Source: Afipia massiliensis | Lineage (GTDB): Bacteria; Pseudomonadota; Alphaproteobacteria; Rhizobiales; Xanthobacteraceae | DNA length: 64,000 bases | Direction: 5' to 3' | Assembly: GCF_014203115.1 (NCBI RefSeq) | Contig: NZ_JACHIJ010000003.1 | Span: 248,001 to 312,000 of the forward strand | Part shown: positions 28,808 to 39,127 of the stretch, one piece after another | Layout of the letters: each line of letters opens with the position of its first letter | Numbering within the stretch: position 1 is the first letter of the stretch | The notes under the pieces: generated by a model | The model's database searches: none | Told to the model about the DNA's origin: nothing | The model's input: only the letters and a program-made list of their open reading frames with translations | Made by a program: the position numbers and the translations under genes

Positions 28808-29632
28808 TCAGACACTCCATACGCCGGTTGCCGCGGTCTTGCGGACATAGTCGGAGAAATCGCGCGCGGGGCGGCCCAGTGCTTCCTGGACGCCATACGT
28901 TACACTTGAGTTGCGGCCGTCGAGAACCACGTTGAAGAGCTCGTGCAACAGATCGATCACGTCATCCGGCGCGGCGCCGCGCATCCCGGCGGTGAATTCG
29001 TCCGGCGTGATCTGGCGATAGCGGATCGAACGGCGGGTGACCTGCGCGATCTCCGCGACGGCGTCGGCGAATGTCAGCAGCCGCGGGCCGGTCACCTCGT
29101 AGAGGCGGTTGGCATGGCCGTCTTCGCTTAAGGCGACGGTCACGACATCCGCGATATCGTCGATGTCGATGAACGGCTCGCGTACAGGTCCGGCCGGGAG
29201 CGCGACCTCACCGGCCAGCACGCCCTCGATGAGATAGCCTTCGCTGAAATTCTGATCGAACCAGCTTGCGCGCACGATGGTCCACTCAACGCCGGAGGCT
29301 TGCAGCACGGCTTCGGCGCGCTGCGCGCCAGGCTCGCCGCGCCCCGACAGCAGCACGATCCGCTGCAATCCCTTGGCGCGGGCCAAGCGACACAGTTCGG
29401 CAATGGCCTCGGTGGCGCCCTCGACCGCGAGATCGGGCTGGTAGGTGACATAGGCGGCGGACACGCCGTCGAGTGCTCTTGCCCAGCCGTCCGGGCGGGT
29501 CCAGTCGAACGCAGGGGTGGTGCTGCGTGAGACCGGTCGGGTCGAAAAACCTCGCGCTTTCAAGAGGGTATTGACGCGGCCGCCGGTCTTGCCGCCGCCG
29601 CCGATGATCAGGATGGGGGCGCGTTGAGACAT
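28808..29632 (-). CDS. NmrA-like NAD(P)-binding protein
   Basis: The 274-residue protein has an N-terminal Rossmann motif, ILIIGGGGKTGGRVNTLL, and the NmrA/QOR2-type blocks GLQRIVLLSGRGEP and WTIVRASWFDQNFSEG. Members are atypical SDRs that either reduce quinones or sense NADP(H). The gene is divergent from the tetR gene, and the shared 98-bp intergenic region contains the palindromic operator. This arrangement implies TetR-controlled expression of this gene and the DUF1772 gene. Confidence 0.85.
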   Translation of the reverse strand: MSQRAPILIIGGGGKTGGRVNTLLKARGFSTRPVSRSTTPAFDWTRPDGWARALDGVSAAYVTYQPDLAVEGATEAIAELCRLARAKGLQRIVLLSGRGEPGAQRAEAVLQASGVEWTIVRASWFDQNFSEGYLIEGVLAGEVALPAGPVREPFIDIDDIADVVTVALSEDGHANRLYEVTGPRLLTFADAVAEIAQVTRRSIRYRQITPDEFTAGMRGAAPDDVIDLLHELFNVVLDGRNSSVTYGVQEALGRPARDFSDYVRKTAATGVWSV

Positions 29633-29652
29633 GAGAGCATCCTCCGTTCGAT

Positions 29653-29700
29653 AAATACGAGTATATCTCGTATTTGCAAAAAGCGATAAACTCTCGTATT
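29653..29700. promoter_or_regulatory. Palindromic TetR operator between divergent genes
   Basis: AAATACGAG (29653-29661) and CTCGTATTT (29667-29675) form a perfect 9-bp inverted repeat with a 5-bp TATAT spacer. A third half-site, CTCGTATT, lies at 29693-29700. The site is in the gap between the NmrA-like gene and the tetR gene and is the expected size and symmetry for a TetR dimer. It decides the tetR start, because an earlier start at 29674 would lie inside the operator. Confidence 0.75.
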
Positions 29701-29730
29701 AGGATCGTCAAGCGATTTTTGGTGGATGCG

Positions 29731-30381
29731 ATGGCGACGAAGAAACTGAAACCGGCGAGCATGGAAGCCGAGCCGGCGGGGATGGCGCGTCTGGTGCCGA
29801 CGCAAAAGCGCAGCCGCGAGCGCTACGAGAAGATTTTGGAATGCGCCGCCGCGATGATCGCCGAGAATGGCAGTGAAGCCTTTCGCATGAGCGACGTGGT
29901 CGAGCGCAGCGGCGTTCCGTTCGGCTCGCTCTATCAGTATTTTCCCGACAAGACCGCGATTATCGGCACGCTGGCGGAACGTTACAACGCGGTCGGGCGC
30001 GTCTGCGTGCAGCAGGAACTGGCGGCGGTCGAAAACAGGGCGGACCTGCGCCCGGCGTTGTGGCGGATCGTCGACGGATATTATCGGATGTTCGTGGATG
30101 AGCCGGTGATGCGCGACATCTGGCAGGCGACCCAGGCCGACCGTGCGCTCCAGCAACTGGATGAGGCCGACGGTGAATTTCTCGCCGGCCTTCTGCTCGA
30201 TGCGCTCAGGCGCATTGCGCCGCGCCGGGATCCCGCGGCATTGGCGGCGGTCGCGCGATTGACGATGACGCTGATTGCGGCGGCAGTCCGGCACGCCATT
30301 ACGCTTAAGCCGAAAGAAGCAGAGCGCATGATCGCCCTGTTCAAGCGGATGCTGCCGGAGGACACGGCCGCGCTGGCCTGA
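29731..30381 (+). CDS. TetR/AcrR family transcriptional regulator
   Basis: From the ATG at 29731 the protein is 216 residues. The N-terminal helix-turn-helix is typical: RERYEKILECAAAMIAENG, then FRMSDVVERSGVPFGSLYQY and FPDK. The C-terminal ligand domain contains several helices with no recognised signature. It is divergent from the NmrA-like/DUF1772 operon and very probably represses that operon and itself through the operator at 29653-29675. The inducer is unknown. Confidence 0.92.
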   Translation: MATKKLKPASMEAEPAGMARLVPTQKRSRERYEKILECAAAMIAENGSEAFRMSDVVERSGVPFGSLYQYFPDKTAIIGTLAERYNAVGRVCVQQELAAVENRADLRPALWRIVDGYYRMFVDEPVMRDIWQATQADRALQQLDEADGEFLAGLLLDALRRIAPRRDPAALAAVARLTMTLIAAAVRHAITLKPKEAERMIALFKRMLPEDTAALA

Positions 30382-30478
30382 TACCCCGCTGAACTCCGGT
30401 CACAGATTCGTTGGTTGACGGGTCGCATGCGCCGGAGGAACGCTTGGCCAGGTATTGCCTGACCGGAGATGACGCGCG

Positions 30479-30727
30479 ATGAACAAGCAGAAAATCATGC
30501 TGGGTGCGATCGGAATCGCCGTCTTCTCGGCGCTTGGTGCCAGTCCGTCCCTGTCGCGCGACTATCCGTTCTGCCGGAAGGGCGAGGCCGGTCCGGGCGA
30601 TTGCCGATACGATACTTACGAGCAGTGTTTGGCTGCGGTCTCCGGCACCGCAAGTTATTGCCAGCAGAATTTCTGGCTTCAACCGTCCAGCCGGGACATT
30701 CCGCCGCGGCGCGCTCCTCGCAACTGA
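30479..30727 (+). CDS. DUF3551 family secreted protein
   Basis: The 82-residue protein has a signal peptide (MLGAIGIAVFSALGASPSLS) and a small cysteine-containing mature part: PFCRKG, DCRYDTYEQCLAAVSGT and SYCQQNFW. The YDTYEQC pattern is the DUF3551 signature, a family abundant in Bradyrhizobium and relatives. Function is unknown. A paralogue with the same cysteine spacing is at 43942-44232. Confidence 0.8.
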   Translation: MNKQKIMLGAIGIAVFSALGASPSLSRDYPFCRKGEAGPGDCRYDTYEQCLAAVSGTASYCQQNFWLQPSSRDIPPRRAPRN

Positions 30728-31007
30728 AGCAGCGGAAGTACCGTTTCGCGGCGCGAGCTGCGCGCTTGCATGATAGCCCGCCGTCCTGCCATGCACGACG
30801 CGGCGCGTTAAGCTGAATTTTCAGCTAACACACGCGCCGCAGAGATCAAGATGCGCCGGTTATCCGGCATTTAGCCGTGTCTGCGCGCGCTGCGCGACTG
30901 CGACCGGTTTCTGACACGATCTTAACCGTGTGGTTTTACTCAAATGAAAGTCCTGCATGTGCCTATGGCCGCGGACGCAGAACGCGCCAATAAGGACCAG
31001 TAGAATC

Positions 31008-32858
31008 ATGACCTCAAGGTCCGCCGGATATTTCGGGGCATTCCTGCAACGGCTCAAATTTAGGCTCTTGCGCAACATGCCGTGCGGCGACGATCACAGC
31101 CTTCGCCGCAAGTTGTTGATCGGGACCGGAATCGCACTCGTCTGCACCGGAATTCTCGCCACCAGCGTGATCGGCAGTGCACTCGACGATTACCGCCGCG
31201 CGCGCCAGAATCTCAGTGGGCTGGAAAGCTACCGGCTGATCCTCGAGACCGCCAATCTTCTGTCGGCTGAACGTGGGCCGTCCAACAGCGTGCTCGGCGA
31301 CGTCGGCGTGACGCACGGCGCGCTGCGCGAACGTCTGACGGCGTTCCGCGCGAAATCCGACGCCATTCTCGATCAGCTATCGGCGAGCGCGGGCGTTCCC
31401 CGGGACCTGCTCGCGCCGACCAGGGCACAGCTTCAAAAGGGCCGGCAGGAAGTGGACCGGGTCGCGGCCATTCCGCGCGATCTGCGGCGTTTAGACGACG
31501 TACAGTCTGTGATCGAAAGCATGTTCGACGTGGTCGATATCTTCCAGTCCGTGGTGGCCTGGAAGGCGAGTGCGTTGACGACGCAAAATCCCGAGCTCGC
31601 AGCGCCGGTGATGACCGGGCGGATGTTCGGAGAACTGCGCGAGTATGGCGGCCGGATCGCGTCGCAGATCATGGCGCCGATCGCCGTCAGTCAGCCGCTG
31701 CCACTGAAAAATCTCGTCGACAGCAACCGGACCCGTGGCCGCATTCTCCAGTTGTGGCACCTGGCCGGAGGCCGGCAGGTGGTCGGCCACGACGATCGGC
31801 GGCTGTCGGCCGATCTTCACGATGTCGAAACGATGTTCTTTGGCGAAGGCCTCGGCATTCTCGACGGGCTGGTGGCGGAAGGCCGCAAGTCGGGCAATTA
31901 CTCGATGACGGCCGACGAGTTCACCGTCCGCTTCGTCAAGACCCTGAAGCCGCTGGAACGCCTGCGCGGAGATTTTCTCGATATCACCATCGAGCGTTTC
32001 ACCGTGCTTCGCAACGGAGCGCTGGTGACCCTTGCGGTTACGGTCACCATTACCACGATCATTCTCGGAATTCTGGTCGGTCTGCTGGTCGCGGCCCAGC
32101 GGTTTGTGTTCGGACCGTTGATGAGGGCGCGGGAAGCCGTGATCGTGCTGGCTGAGGATCGTCCCACTGTGCCCTATCCCGAGCCGCATCACGCCACCGA
32201 GATGCGCCGCCTGTTCGATGCCATCGTCATTCTTCGCCGCAGCCTGGCCGAGCGTGCGTCGCTGACGAAGGAGCTGAAGCAGCAGGCGGAGACCGACGGG
32301 CTCACCGGGCTGATGAATCGCGGCGCCCTCGATATGATTGGTGAGCGTCACGCCGGCAACCGGGCCGGGGAGGATGCTGCCTGTCTCATCCTGATGGACA
32401 TCGATCATTTCAAGGCGATCAACGACCGCTACGGGCATCTCGAAGGCGATCACGTTCTGAAAGAATGCGTGCGTATGGTGCGTCCGATGCTGAGACCGGG
32501 CGATATCTTTGCCCGCTTCGGCGGGGAGGAGTTCGTGATCCTGATGTCGGGTGACGATCTTGCTGGTGCAAATGCACTGGCGAAGAGAATCCGCGCCGCG
32601 CTGGAAGCGCATGAATTCGTTCTATCGGATGGCACGACACTGACTGTGACGGCGAGTTTCGGCGTTGCCAGGGGCAATCTCGGGCAACTGGCCTGGCGGC
32701 AGCTGGTCGAGGCCGCCGACGCAGCGCTGTACCGCGCCAAATCCGACGGCCGCAACTGCGTGCGTCATTCGCAGCAGCTGCATCCGACGCTGGTGCCCGA
32801 TCTTCCGAAAGGTCGTGATGCGGATGCGCCGACGAGGAAACCCGCCGCCGCGCGCTAG
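31008..32858 (+). CDS. Membrane-anchored diguanylate cyclase
   Basis: From the ATG at 31008 the protein is 616 residues. TM1 (about 35-58) and TM2 (about 338-364) bracket a roughly 280-residue periplasmic sensor domain. A linker leads to a GGDEF domain with active-site GGEEF (505-509), so c-di-GMP synthesis is expected. The inhibitory I-site RPGD (496-499) is five residues upstream of GGEEF, so product feedback is likely. An in-frame start 17 codons upstream (30957) is possible but lacks a ribosome site. The 280 bp before the gene show nothing specific. Confidence 0.9.
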   Translation: MTSRSAGYFGAFLQRLKFRLLRNMPCGDDHSLRRKLLIGTGIALVCTGILATSVIGSALDDYRRARQNLSGLESYRLILETANLLSAERGPSNSVLGDVGVTHGALRERLTAFRAKSDAILDQLSASAGVPRDLLAPTRAQLQKGRQEVDRVAAIPRDLRRLDDVQSVIESMFDVVDIFQSVVAWKASALTTQNPELAAPVMTGRMFGELREYGGRIASQIMAPIAVSQPLPLKNLVDSNRTRGRILQLWHLAGGRQVVGHDDRRLSADLHDVETMFFGEGLGILDGLVAEGRKSGNYSMTADEFTVRFVKTLKPLERLRGDFLDITIERFTVLRNGALVTLAVTVTITTIILGILVGLLVAAQRFVFGPLMRAREAVIVLAEDRPTVPYPEPHHATEMRRLFDAIVILRRSLAERASLTKELKQQAETDGLTGLMNRGALDMIGERHAGNRAGEDAACLILMDIDHFKAINDRYGHLEGDHVLKECVRMVRPMLRPGDIFARFGGEEFVILMSGDDLAGANALAKRIRAALEAHEFVLSDGTTLTVTASFGVARGNLGQLAWRQLVEAADAALYRAKSDGRNCVRHSQQLHPTLVPDLPKGRDADAPTRKPAAAR

Positions 32859-32903
32859 CGGGTCCGAGGCGGTCTTCGAAGAGAGTGCTGGTCGTCATTG
32901 AAG

Positions 32904-32980
32904 TGGCGCACCCGACACGATTCGAACGTGTGACCTTTGCCTTCGGAGGGCAACGCTCTATCCAGCTGAGCTACGGGTGC
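32904..32980 (-). tRNA. tRNA-Arg (anticodon CCG)
   Basis: Read on the minus strand, the 77-nt sequence folds as a complete cloverleaf. The acceptor arm is GCACCCG/CGGGTGC, the D-loop contains AGCTCAGCTGGATAGAGC, the anticodon loop is CTCCGAA (anticodon CCG, codon CGG), the T-loop contains TTCGAAT, and the 3' CCA is encoded. It lies between the diguanylate cyclase and the EptA-like gene. Confidence 0.97.
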
Positions 32981-32998
32981 AGTGATGTCCATTTAGCC

Positions 32999-33054
32999 GA
33001 TTGGCCCCGCGCGGGCAACGGCCTGAAAGCCCGATTTTGGGGCCCGCGTTGCCC
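32999..33054. repeat. Left copy of a 25-bp direct repeat within a long inverted repeat
   Basis: The 25 bp at 32999-33023 match 35264-35288 with one mismatch (C for T at the twelfth base). Within this copy, GGGCAACG (33013-33020) also pairs with CGTTGCCC (33047-33054). It lies 18 bp upstream of the tRNA-Arg gene on its promoter side. It may be a dispersed palindrome or a scar of an insertion. Confidence 0.6.
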
Positions 33055-33145
33055 TGTTTCAGGCGGTAGTCACACGTTTGAATCGGGTGGGGCTGGCTCG
33101 TGTGGTGAGTTGTGGCGCCGCTGGGTCTATTTGCGATCGCCGCCG

Positions 33146-34873
33146 TTACCGGTTCTGTGGCAATGCAGAACTATCCGAAACTGTCGTTGCGGGGGCCTGT
33201 TCCAGATAGCTCTTGGAGAGATCGATTTTATTCCAATGAATTGTCTCGGAGATCAATCCGAAGATATCGCCCGATGTGAACTCGGTCTCTGGATCCGGCT
33301 TCTCAAACAATGACGGTCCGTATTTCGATGCGATGTCCTGTGGTTTGAAACCGAAAACGTCGAGAAGCGTCGGTGCAATGGAAAAGTGACTGGCATAGCC
33401 CCAATTCGTCCTGGCGCCGGCCGAAAGCCTTTCGCGCAGCCGAGGCTCGTCGGTCATTGCAAAAAGAGGGACCAGAGCTTCGCGCGGGTCGGCGTTCTTA
33501 ACGGAGCAATGCGACAATGCCGTGCTGGACAGACTTTGCCCGTGGTCAGAGGTATAGATGATCAGTGTGTTATCAAGCGGGACGCTGTTGGCGAGACGCT
33601 TTAGAACGCGATCCACCGACCATCGCACGGCGTTTCGATACGAGTTGATCAAGGCCGGATCATTGTCGCGTGCACTCTCGCTCATCGTCGGCTGGAAAAT
33701 TCGTTGTGTCGACGGATATCCGCGGTCGTAGGGGAAATGCGCGCCGTTCTTGATGGCATAGACAAACGTCGGCTGTTCGGATTTCAGCTTCTCCGCGAGG
33801 ATGTCGACAAGCCTGTCGTCAAGGTCGGGCGGCGCTATGGTCTCTTCGATGGCGTTGAATGAGTCGATCTCTCTCTTCTCTTCGGGCGTCATGAAGTTCT
33901 GGAGTTTGGCCGGTCCTCGCAGGAAGGCCGCCTGAGAATCGATCATGACGGTCCGAAAGCCGGCGGTCTTTGCATAGTCCCAGATCGTCGGGTTGCGCGC
34001 GACCGAATTCATAAGGTCGCGGCGTGTCGCTCCAAACCGCAGCATTGCATTGGAATAGGAGCTGCAATTCCCTCCAGAAACCGCATGTCCAAAATTGACG
34101 ATACGATCTTTCAAGCTGGCGATGTCCGGGGTGTAAGGATTTCCGGGGCGCCAATCGATGTAGTCGCCGCGAACGCTTTCATCGACCAGCAAAACCACGT
34201 GCCGGATTTTTCGGCCGTCGGCGCTCCACGTCACCCGCTCGCGGGTAGGCATCGCTTTGGTTGCGAGCCTCGCACCAGATATGGCTGCGACGGACAGCGG
34301 GGCGAATTGCATCGACATGCCATAATGTCCGCCGCCGTCCTTTGCATAAATGACCGCGGCGAAAAGAACGATCGGAAACGCCGGCGCCCACGCAAGATAT
34401 CGCCACAGCCGTCGCAGGTGAGCGCCGGGACTAACCGATGGCGCCGCAATGACGATAAATCCGAAGAGGAAAACGAGGGCGCTCCAGGCCATAGCCGAGC
34501 CGTAGAACTCGAGGGCACGGCCGACTTCATGACGCGCAGCCCATAGCGATGCGATATCGAACATCGATATTTCCACGCCGGAAACAAGATAGAAGGCAAA
34601 ACCTGCGGCGCTCGAAAGAGCGATGACCGCCGCCCAAAACGATCTGACCCAGGGATTAACCTGGAAAGCAGCAATCAGGATGGCGGTGAGGGCGCAGGCC
34701 CAGAGTCCGAGATAGACGACAAGCGTGAGCCATCGCCCCTGCTCGATGTACTGGCTGGGCCACGTCAAGGCATTTGGATTGGTCACAGCGACAAACGCGA
34801 GGACGCTGCAGAGCTTGAGTGCGATGATCGCTTTCGCGACTCCCGACGTGTGGCTCGCGCGATCCAAACGCAT
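33146..34873 (-). CDS. EptA/sulfatase-like membrane phosphoethanolamine transferase
   Basis: The 575-residue protein has about five N-terminal transmembrane helices (residues 12-175) and a periplasmic alkaline-phosphatase-superfamily domain. Likely metal and catalytic residues are Glu232 ([11 protein letters not shown]), Ser271/Ser272 in GGNCSSYSN as the nucleophile, His379, Asp443-His444 (YTSDHGQS) and His496. The EptA family moves phosphoethanolamine from phosphatidylethanolamine to lipid A or glycans; the usual nucleophile is Thr, so Ser is slightly unusual. Base composition is visibly lower in GC than the neighbours. It is flanked by 25-bp direct repeats and a tRNA gene, suggesting acquisition. 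Confidence 0.8.
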   Translation of the reverse strand: MRLDRASHTSGVAKAIIALKLCSVLAFVAVTNPNALTWPSQYIEQGRWLTLVVYLGLWACALTAILIAAFQVNPWVRSFWAAVIALSSAAGFAFYLVSGVEISMFDIASLWAARHEVGRALEFYGSAMAWSALVFLFGFIVIAAPSVSPGAHLRRLWRYLAWAPAFPIVLFAAVIYAKDGGGHYGMSMQFAPLSVAAISGARLATKAMPTRERVTWSADGRKIRHVVLLVDESVRGDYIDWRPGNPYTPDIASLKDRIVNFGHAVSGGNCSSYSNAMLRFGATRRDLMNSVARNPTIWDYAKTAGFRTVMIDSQAAFLRGPAKLQNFMTPEEKREIDSFNAIEETIAPPDLDDRLVDILAEKLKSEQPTFVYAIKNGAHFPYDRGYPSTQRIFQPTMSESARDNDPALINSYRNAVRWSVDRVLKRLANSVPLDNTLIIYTSDHGQSLSSTALSHCSVKNADPREALVPLFAMTDEPRLRERLSAGARTNWGYASHFSIAPTLLDVFGFKPQDIASKYGPSLFEKPDPETEFTSGDIFGLISETIHWNKIDLSKSYLEQAPATTVSDSSALPQNR

Positions 34874-35335
34874 AGGCGCTGCTCTCTGTTCTCAGGGTTG
34901 GCAGAGCGTCAAACAAACTGATCTGCTCGTGCGTCGCAGATGTCTGGATCGCGAATTCGCGCAGTTCAAGCTGGAGATACTTCTAGGGTTAAAGCTTTAA
35001 ATAATTGAATGCAGCGAGACCGGCATTCATCGCGGCGGCAGGTAATTAAATACCCATGTCGTCGCGCGTAGACAGGTCCCACGATCAAGCGTCATCGGTA
35101 ACAAAGCACCTCGACACGAAGAAGGGTGCCATCGTCGTGGTGCGCATGAATTCACAGAACACGGAAGCGGTCAGCGGCGGCTCGGCGCTCTCGATAACTC
35201 CTTGAGGTCGGCGACAAAGATTAACAGCGCATGCGGGAAAACGGTGTTGCCGGGAGGCTCCTTGATTGGCCCCGTGCGGGCAACGGCCCGCACGGATTTT
35301 ACAGGCTCCAAAGGAGAGGGCCGGCGTGCGACGGC
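34874..35335. other. Gene-free interval between the transferase and the chemoreceptor
   Basis: No credible gene is seen in these 462 bp. It contains the transferase promoter region at its left and, at its right, the second 25-bp direct repeat (35264-35288) with a strong hairpin. The middle (about 34990-35220) shows no feature I can name. Confidence 0.5.
35264..35295. repeat. Right copy of the 25-bp direct repeat, containing a 9-bp hairpin
   Basis: CCGTGCGGG (35272-35280) and CCCGCACGG (35287-35295) pair perfectly around loop CAACGG and are followed by ATTTT on the plus strand. The segment 35264-35288 matches 32999-33023. It may also end transcription of the chemoreceptor gene, which stops at 35336 on the minus strand. 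Confidence 0.65.
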
Positions 35336-37483
35336 TTACGCCGCGCGCACCTGATCGAGGAAGTTGTCGACCTGCTTCTTCAACTCCTCGCCGCGCCGGC
35401 TGAGTTCGTCAGCCGAGGCCAGCATCTGCGTCGAGGCCGCGCCGGTCTCCTGCGCAGCGGCGCTGACGCTGGCGATGTTGCTGGAGACTTGCGCCGTTCC
35501 GCGCGCCGCCTGCTGCACGTTGTTGGCGATCTCGTTGGTCGCGGCGCCCTGCTGTTCGACCGCGGCTGCGATGGCGGCTGCAATCGACGAGATGCGGTCG
35601 ATGGTTTCGCTGATGCCTTTGACCGCGGTGACCGACTCCTGCGTCGCGGTCTGCATGCCGCTGATCTGCCCGCTGATCTCGCCGGTCGCTTTCGCAGTCT
35701 GCGCGGCGAGCATTTTCACTTCCTGCGCAACGACGGCAAAGCCCTTGCCGGATTCACCGGCGCGTGCGGCCTCGATCGTGGCGTTGAGTGCAAGGAGGTT
35801 GGTTTGCCCGGCGATGGTGTTGATGAGCTGGACGACGTCGCCGATGCTGTCGGCGGCCTGAGACAGTGCCATGATCCTCGTGTTCGTCACTTCGGCTTGC
35901 CGGACCGCTTCCGCGGCGACCGTGCTGGACTCGTGCAGTTGCCGGGCGATGTCGTTGACCGAGGCAGCCATTTCCTCGGTAGAGGCCGCCACGGATTGAA
36001 CATTCGCCGTGGCCTGTTCCGACGCCGCGGCGACGGTGGTGGACTGCTGCGACGTTTCTTCCGAAATGGACGACATCGATGCCGCCGTCGCCTGCAGTTC
36101 GGCGGCCTGCGATGAGACCGAGCCGAGCATGCTGGAGACGTCTGTTTCGAATGCCGATACCAGTTCCTCGATCCGGTGGGTGCGGATCAGGCGGTTCTTC
36201 TCATCCTGCTTTTGCATCTCCCGGTCGAAACCGAGTTTGGCCTGCATCGCCTGAAGGTTGCGCAGGGCAACGCCGATCTCGTCGTCGCGTTCGATGAAGA
36301 CCCGGTTGTTGAAATGCCCTTGGGCGATTCGGGTCATCAGCTCGATCAGCCGGCTCGTCGGGCGGCCGATCGCGCGGATCGTCATCAGGCCGAGCAGGAT
36401 GCCGAGAACGAGCGCCGCAATCAACGCCCCGGATGCGACCATGATCGAGGTCGTGAAGCTGCTCTGGGCGTCTTCATACTGGCTCTTTGCGACATCGATC
36501 TGCAGCGCGACGAGCTTTTCGGCGTCCAGCTTGGCCGCCTCAAACAGCGGGTTCACTTTCTCCGTGAGGTGTTGTGACAGTTCGCTGAACTTGCCGGCCG
36601 TGAGCAGGGCGAGGCCGGGCTTCAGGCCGTCCTCGACATAGCTTCGCCGCTTCTGGCTGTAGCTGTTGGCAATGGCCTGCTCTTCGGCGGTGTGGGAGCT
36701 CGCCATGAACTTCTCCCAGCTCTTGCCGATCTGGGCGATGTTGTTGCTGACGGTCGTCTCCACTCCTCCGACCGTCTTTTTTGCGAGCCCATTGGTGGCC
36801 GCGCCGTAAAGGGAAAGAATATTGGTCTGCATCCGGTCGTTGATCGCGAATAGATGGGCGAGCGGCACGGTCCGGTCGTTGTAGACCTGCTTCAGATGGG
36901 TGTTGGCCTGCTGCGCGGTGACGAGGCCAACGAGGCCGATTGCCAGCATGAACATCGTCAACGTCGCGACGAGGGTGACCAGCCGTGCCCGCAGCGAGCC
37001 GGTAAACAATGAGAAATGGTCGGCGAGCGAGCGCTTGCGCAGAATGCCGGCGTCCAGTCGGTAGTCGTCGGCCTTCTTCGCGCGGAACTGGGCGTAGACG
37101 GCTTCGGCTTCGCGCCGCTGGTCGGGCTGCAGCCTGGTGCGCACCGACATGTAGCCGGTCACCGCGCCGTTCTCCCAGATCGGAGAGGCGCTCGCCAGCA
37201 CCCAATAGTATTCGCCGTTCTTGCGCCGGTTCTTCACCGCGCCGGTCCATGGCTTGCCGCTCTTTAGCGTCGCCCACAGATCACCGAAAGCCTCGACCGG
37301 CATGTCCGGGTGGCGAACAATGTTGTGGGGCTGATTGAGCAGCTCTGCTTCGCTGAAACCGCTGACGTCAATGAACTGGTCGTTGACGTAGGTCAGCTTT
37401 CCCTTGGTGTCGGTCTTGGAGACGATCATCGTCTCATCGCCAAGCGGATATTCGACATCAACGACGGGCAGATTCATTTTCAC
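35336..37483 (-). CDS. Aer-like methyl-accepting chemotaxis protein with PAS domain
   Basis: The 715-residue receptor begins with a PAS domain (about 15-130) of the Aer type, including [17 protein letters not shown], which in Aer binds FAD and senses energy state. TM1 is at about 170-195, a four-helix ligand domain follows, then TM2 at about 345-370 and a HAMP domain. The signalling domain carries the invariant hairpin tip, with [20 protein letters not shown] at its core. The C-terminus (DQVRAA) has no CheR-docking pentapeptide. No che genes are adjacent, so it probably feeds a kinase encoded elsewhere. Confidence 0.92.
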   Translation of the reverse strand: MKMNLPVVDVEYPLGDETMIVSKTDTKGKLTYVNDQFIDVSGFSEAELLNQPHNIVRHPDMPVEAFGDLWATLKSGKPWTGAVKNRRKNGEYYWVLASASPIWENGAVTGYMSVRTRLQPDQRREAEAVYAQFRAKKADDYRLDAGILRKRSLADHFSLFTGSLRARLVTLVATLTMFMLAIGLVGLVTAQQANTHLKQVYNDRTVPLAHLFAINDRMQTNILSLYGAATNGLAKKTVGGVETTVSNNIAQIGKSWEKFMASSHTAEEQAIANSYSQKRRSYVEDGLKPGLALLTAGKFSELSQHLTEKVNPLFEAAKLDAEKLVALQIDVAKSQYEDAQSSFTTSIMVASGALIAALVLGILLGLMTIRAIGRPTSRLIELMTRIAQGHFNNRVFIERDDEIGVALRNLQAMQAKLGFDREMQKQDEKNRLIRTHRIEELVSAFETDVSSMLGSVSSQAAELQATAASMSSISEETSQQSTTVAAASEQATANVQSVAASTEEMAASVNDIARQLHESSTVAAEAVRQAEVTNTRIMALSQAADSIGDVVQLINTIAGQTNLLALNATIEAARAGESGKGFAVVAQEVKMLAAQTAKATGEISGQISGMQTATQESVTAVKGISETIDRISSIAAAIAAAVEQQGAATNEIANNVQQAARGTAQVSSNIASVSAAAQETGAASTQMLASADELSRRGEELKKQVDNFLDQVRAA

Positions 37484-37908
37484 AATGGGAAACTCCGGAT
37501 CATGTAAGAGACGAAAGCATGCCGCTCATGCGCGACAAGCGATGCGCACAACAAAATGGCTGCGAGGTGGGCTGGATGCGTCCTTGCGGCCGTCACAGGC
37601 CGTGTGGGAATCAGCGAGGATCGCAAGATACGTTGCTGAAGACTCAATTCCCGGCGTCTCATCGATCTGCCCTGCTTCGACGACAAGGCAAAATGCCTGC
37701 AGGGTCTTGGCCACATTCTTGATTCGATTTTTATGATTCAAGACCTAAGAATTGGTTGCGCTCCGATACGTTGAGCGCGCTGAAGACAAAAAGTCACACG
37801 CTCGGATGGTTCGGATGACGCGCAGCATTCCGCTGGCGGCAAGCAAAGGCTGCGCGTGACTGGAAAACTCACGCGCAGCTAAGGAGTTTTACGGAGGCGC
37901 TCTGTTCG
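37484..37908. other. Interval with a possible 71-residue minus-strand gene
   Basis: These 425 bp contain one plausible small minus-strand reading frame at 37526-37741, starting MNHKNRIKNVAKTLQAF and lacking any recognised domain. I do not treat it as a confirmed gene because composition and ribosome site are weak. The rest holds the chemoreceptor promoter and a terminator at 37849-37879. Confidence 0.3.
37849..37879 (-). terminator. Terminator of the P450-ligase-reductase operon
   Basis: GCTGCGCGTGA (37849-37859) and TCACGCGCAGC (37869-37879) form a perfect 11-bp stem with a 9-nt loop. It is 29 bp beyond the reductase stop on the minus strand and is followed there by CTTTGCTT. The T-run is weak, so it may be only partly intrinsic. 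Confidence 0.6.
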
Positions 37909-39090
37909 TCAGGCGGTCTCGACGGCGAACTGCAGCCCGGCATGATCGATGAGACGCTTGATCAGGCGATCGCCCAATGCCGCGCCCGGAGTCCAGATGC
38001 CGCCGGCAACGTCCGGTGCATCGCGCACGAGGCAGACAGCGCACTCCGCAATCATCTTTGATGTCGAGCCGTAACCCGGATCGCGATCGCCCTTGACCGA
38101 GGCATGGATCTGCCGGCCGTCCAGCGACACGCCGACGAACAGGATGTCGTAGAGACCCGTCTCGCGCTCTTCCTTCGAGGGACCTTCGCCGGGCTTCGGT
38201 CCGCCGGGTCCGCCCATCGCGGCATTGGCAGCGACGATGGCCTTGGCGGTGGCTTCGCCCTTCTCGCCGGGACCGGCCAGCATCATTTCGTCGTAGATGA
38301 ACTCCCTGCCGTAAGGGAATCCCATCAGCAGATTCGAGCGATGCACGTTGCGGGTGTTGATCGTCGCCATCACGAACGGTGCGACCCACATACCGAGATC
38401 GTCGTCGTGGAGCGGCTTGTTGCCGGGCGGCTGTTTCGGGCCTTCGAAGCCCGGCGTCAGCGCGAATGGATTCTTGAGCAGCGGGACGATGCTGAGATCT
38501 TTTGCGGCCGCGGCGTAGGTCGCTTTCAGGCTCGCGGCGGTGCCGCCGGAGAACGTGCCTTTCATCTTGCGCACGCGGCCCTTCACGCGGTGCACGGTCG
38601 CGCCGAATTGCTTCTTCGCGGCATTCTGCAGGAAGAACACCCCGAGTTCGAACGGGATCGAATCGAACCCGCAGGAAAACAGGATGCGGGCGCCGGTGGA
38701 TTGTGCGGTGGCATGATGGGCGTCGATCATCTGGCGCATCCATGCGGGCTCGCCGCACAGATCGAGATAGTCGGTGCCTGACGCGGCGCAGGCCGCGACC
38801 AGTTCAGACCCGTAAAGCTGATAGGGACCGACCGTGGTCAAAACCGCCTTGGTCTGACCGACAAGCGCCTTGAGCGAGGCGGGGTCGCTGGCATCGGCTT
38901 CGATCAGCGGTGTATCTTTCGGTGCACGGATCTCGTCGCGGACGGCTGCAAGCTTGTCGCGGCTGCGGCCGGCCATCGCCCATTTGAGATTGCTGCCGGG
39001 GCCATAGTGCGCGGCGAGATATTCGGCCACGAGCCTGCCGGTGAAGCCGCTTGCGCCATAAACAACGACATCGAATTTCGGTTGGGTCAT
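37909..39090 (-). CDS. Saccharopine dehydrogenase-like (trans-acting enoyl reductase family) protein
   Basis: From the ATG at 39090, preceded by AGAGGA, the protein is 393 residues. The N-terminal Rossmann motif is VVVYGASGFTGRLVAEYLA, followed by NLKWAMAGRSRDKL and VLTTVGPYQLYGSELVAACA. The block DYLDLCGEPAWMRQMIDAHH and ILFSCGFDSIPFELG are typical of the trans-acting enoyl reductases of mycobacterial lipid synthesis and their many relatives. It is unlikely to make lysine. As the third gene after a P450 and an acyl-CoA ligase, a role in lipid or isoprenoid modification is inferred. Confidence 0.85.
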   Translation of the reverse strand: MTQPKFDVVVYGASGFTGRLVAEYLAAHYGPGSNLKWAMAGRSRDKLAAVRDEIRAPKDTPLIEADASDPASLKALVGQTKAVLTTVGPYQLYGSELVAACAASGTDYLDLCGEPAWMRQMIDAHHATAQSTGARILFSCGFDSIPFELGVFFLQNAAKKQFGATVHRVKGRVRKMKGTFSGGTAASLKATYAAAAKDLSIVPLLKNPFALTPGFEGPKQPPGNKPLHDDDLGMWVAPFVMATINTRNVHRSNLLMGFPYGREFIYDEMMLAGPGEKGEATAKAIVAANAAMGGPGGPKPGEGPSKEERETGLYDILFVGVSLDGRQIHASVKGDRDPGYGSTSKMIAECAVCLVRDAPDVAGGIWTPGAALGDRLIKRLIDHAGLQFAVETA

Positions 39091-39127
39091 CGCGGTATCC
39101 TCTTCTCGTCCGTCGGGCACGGCCCGC

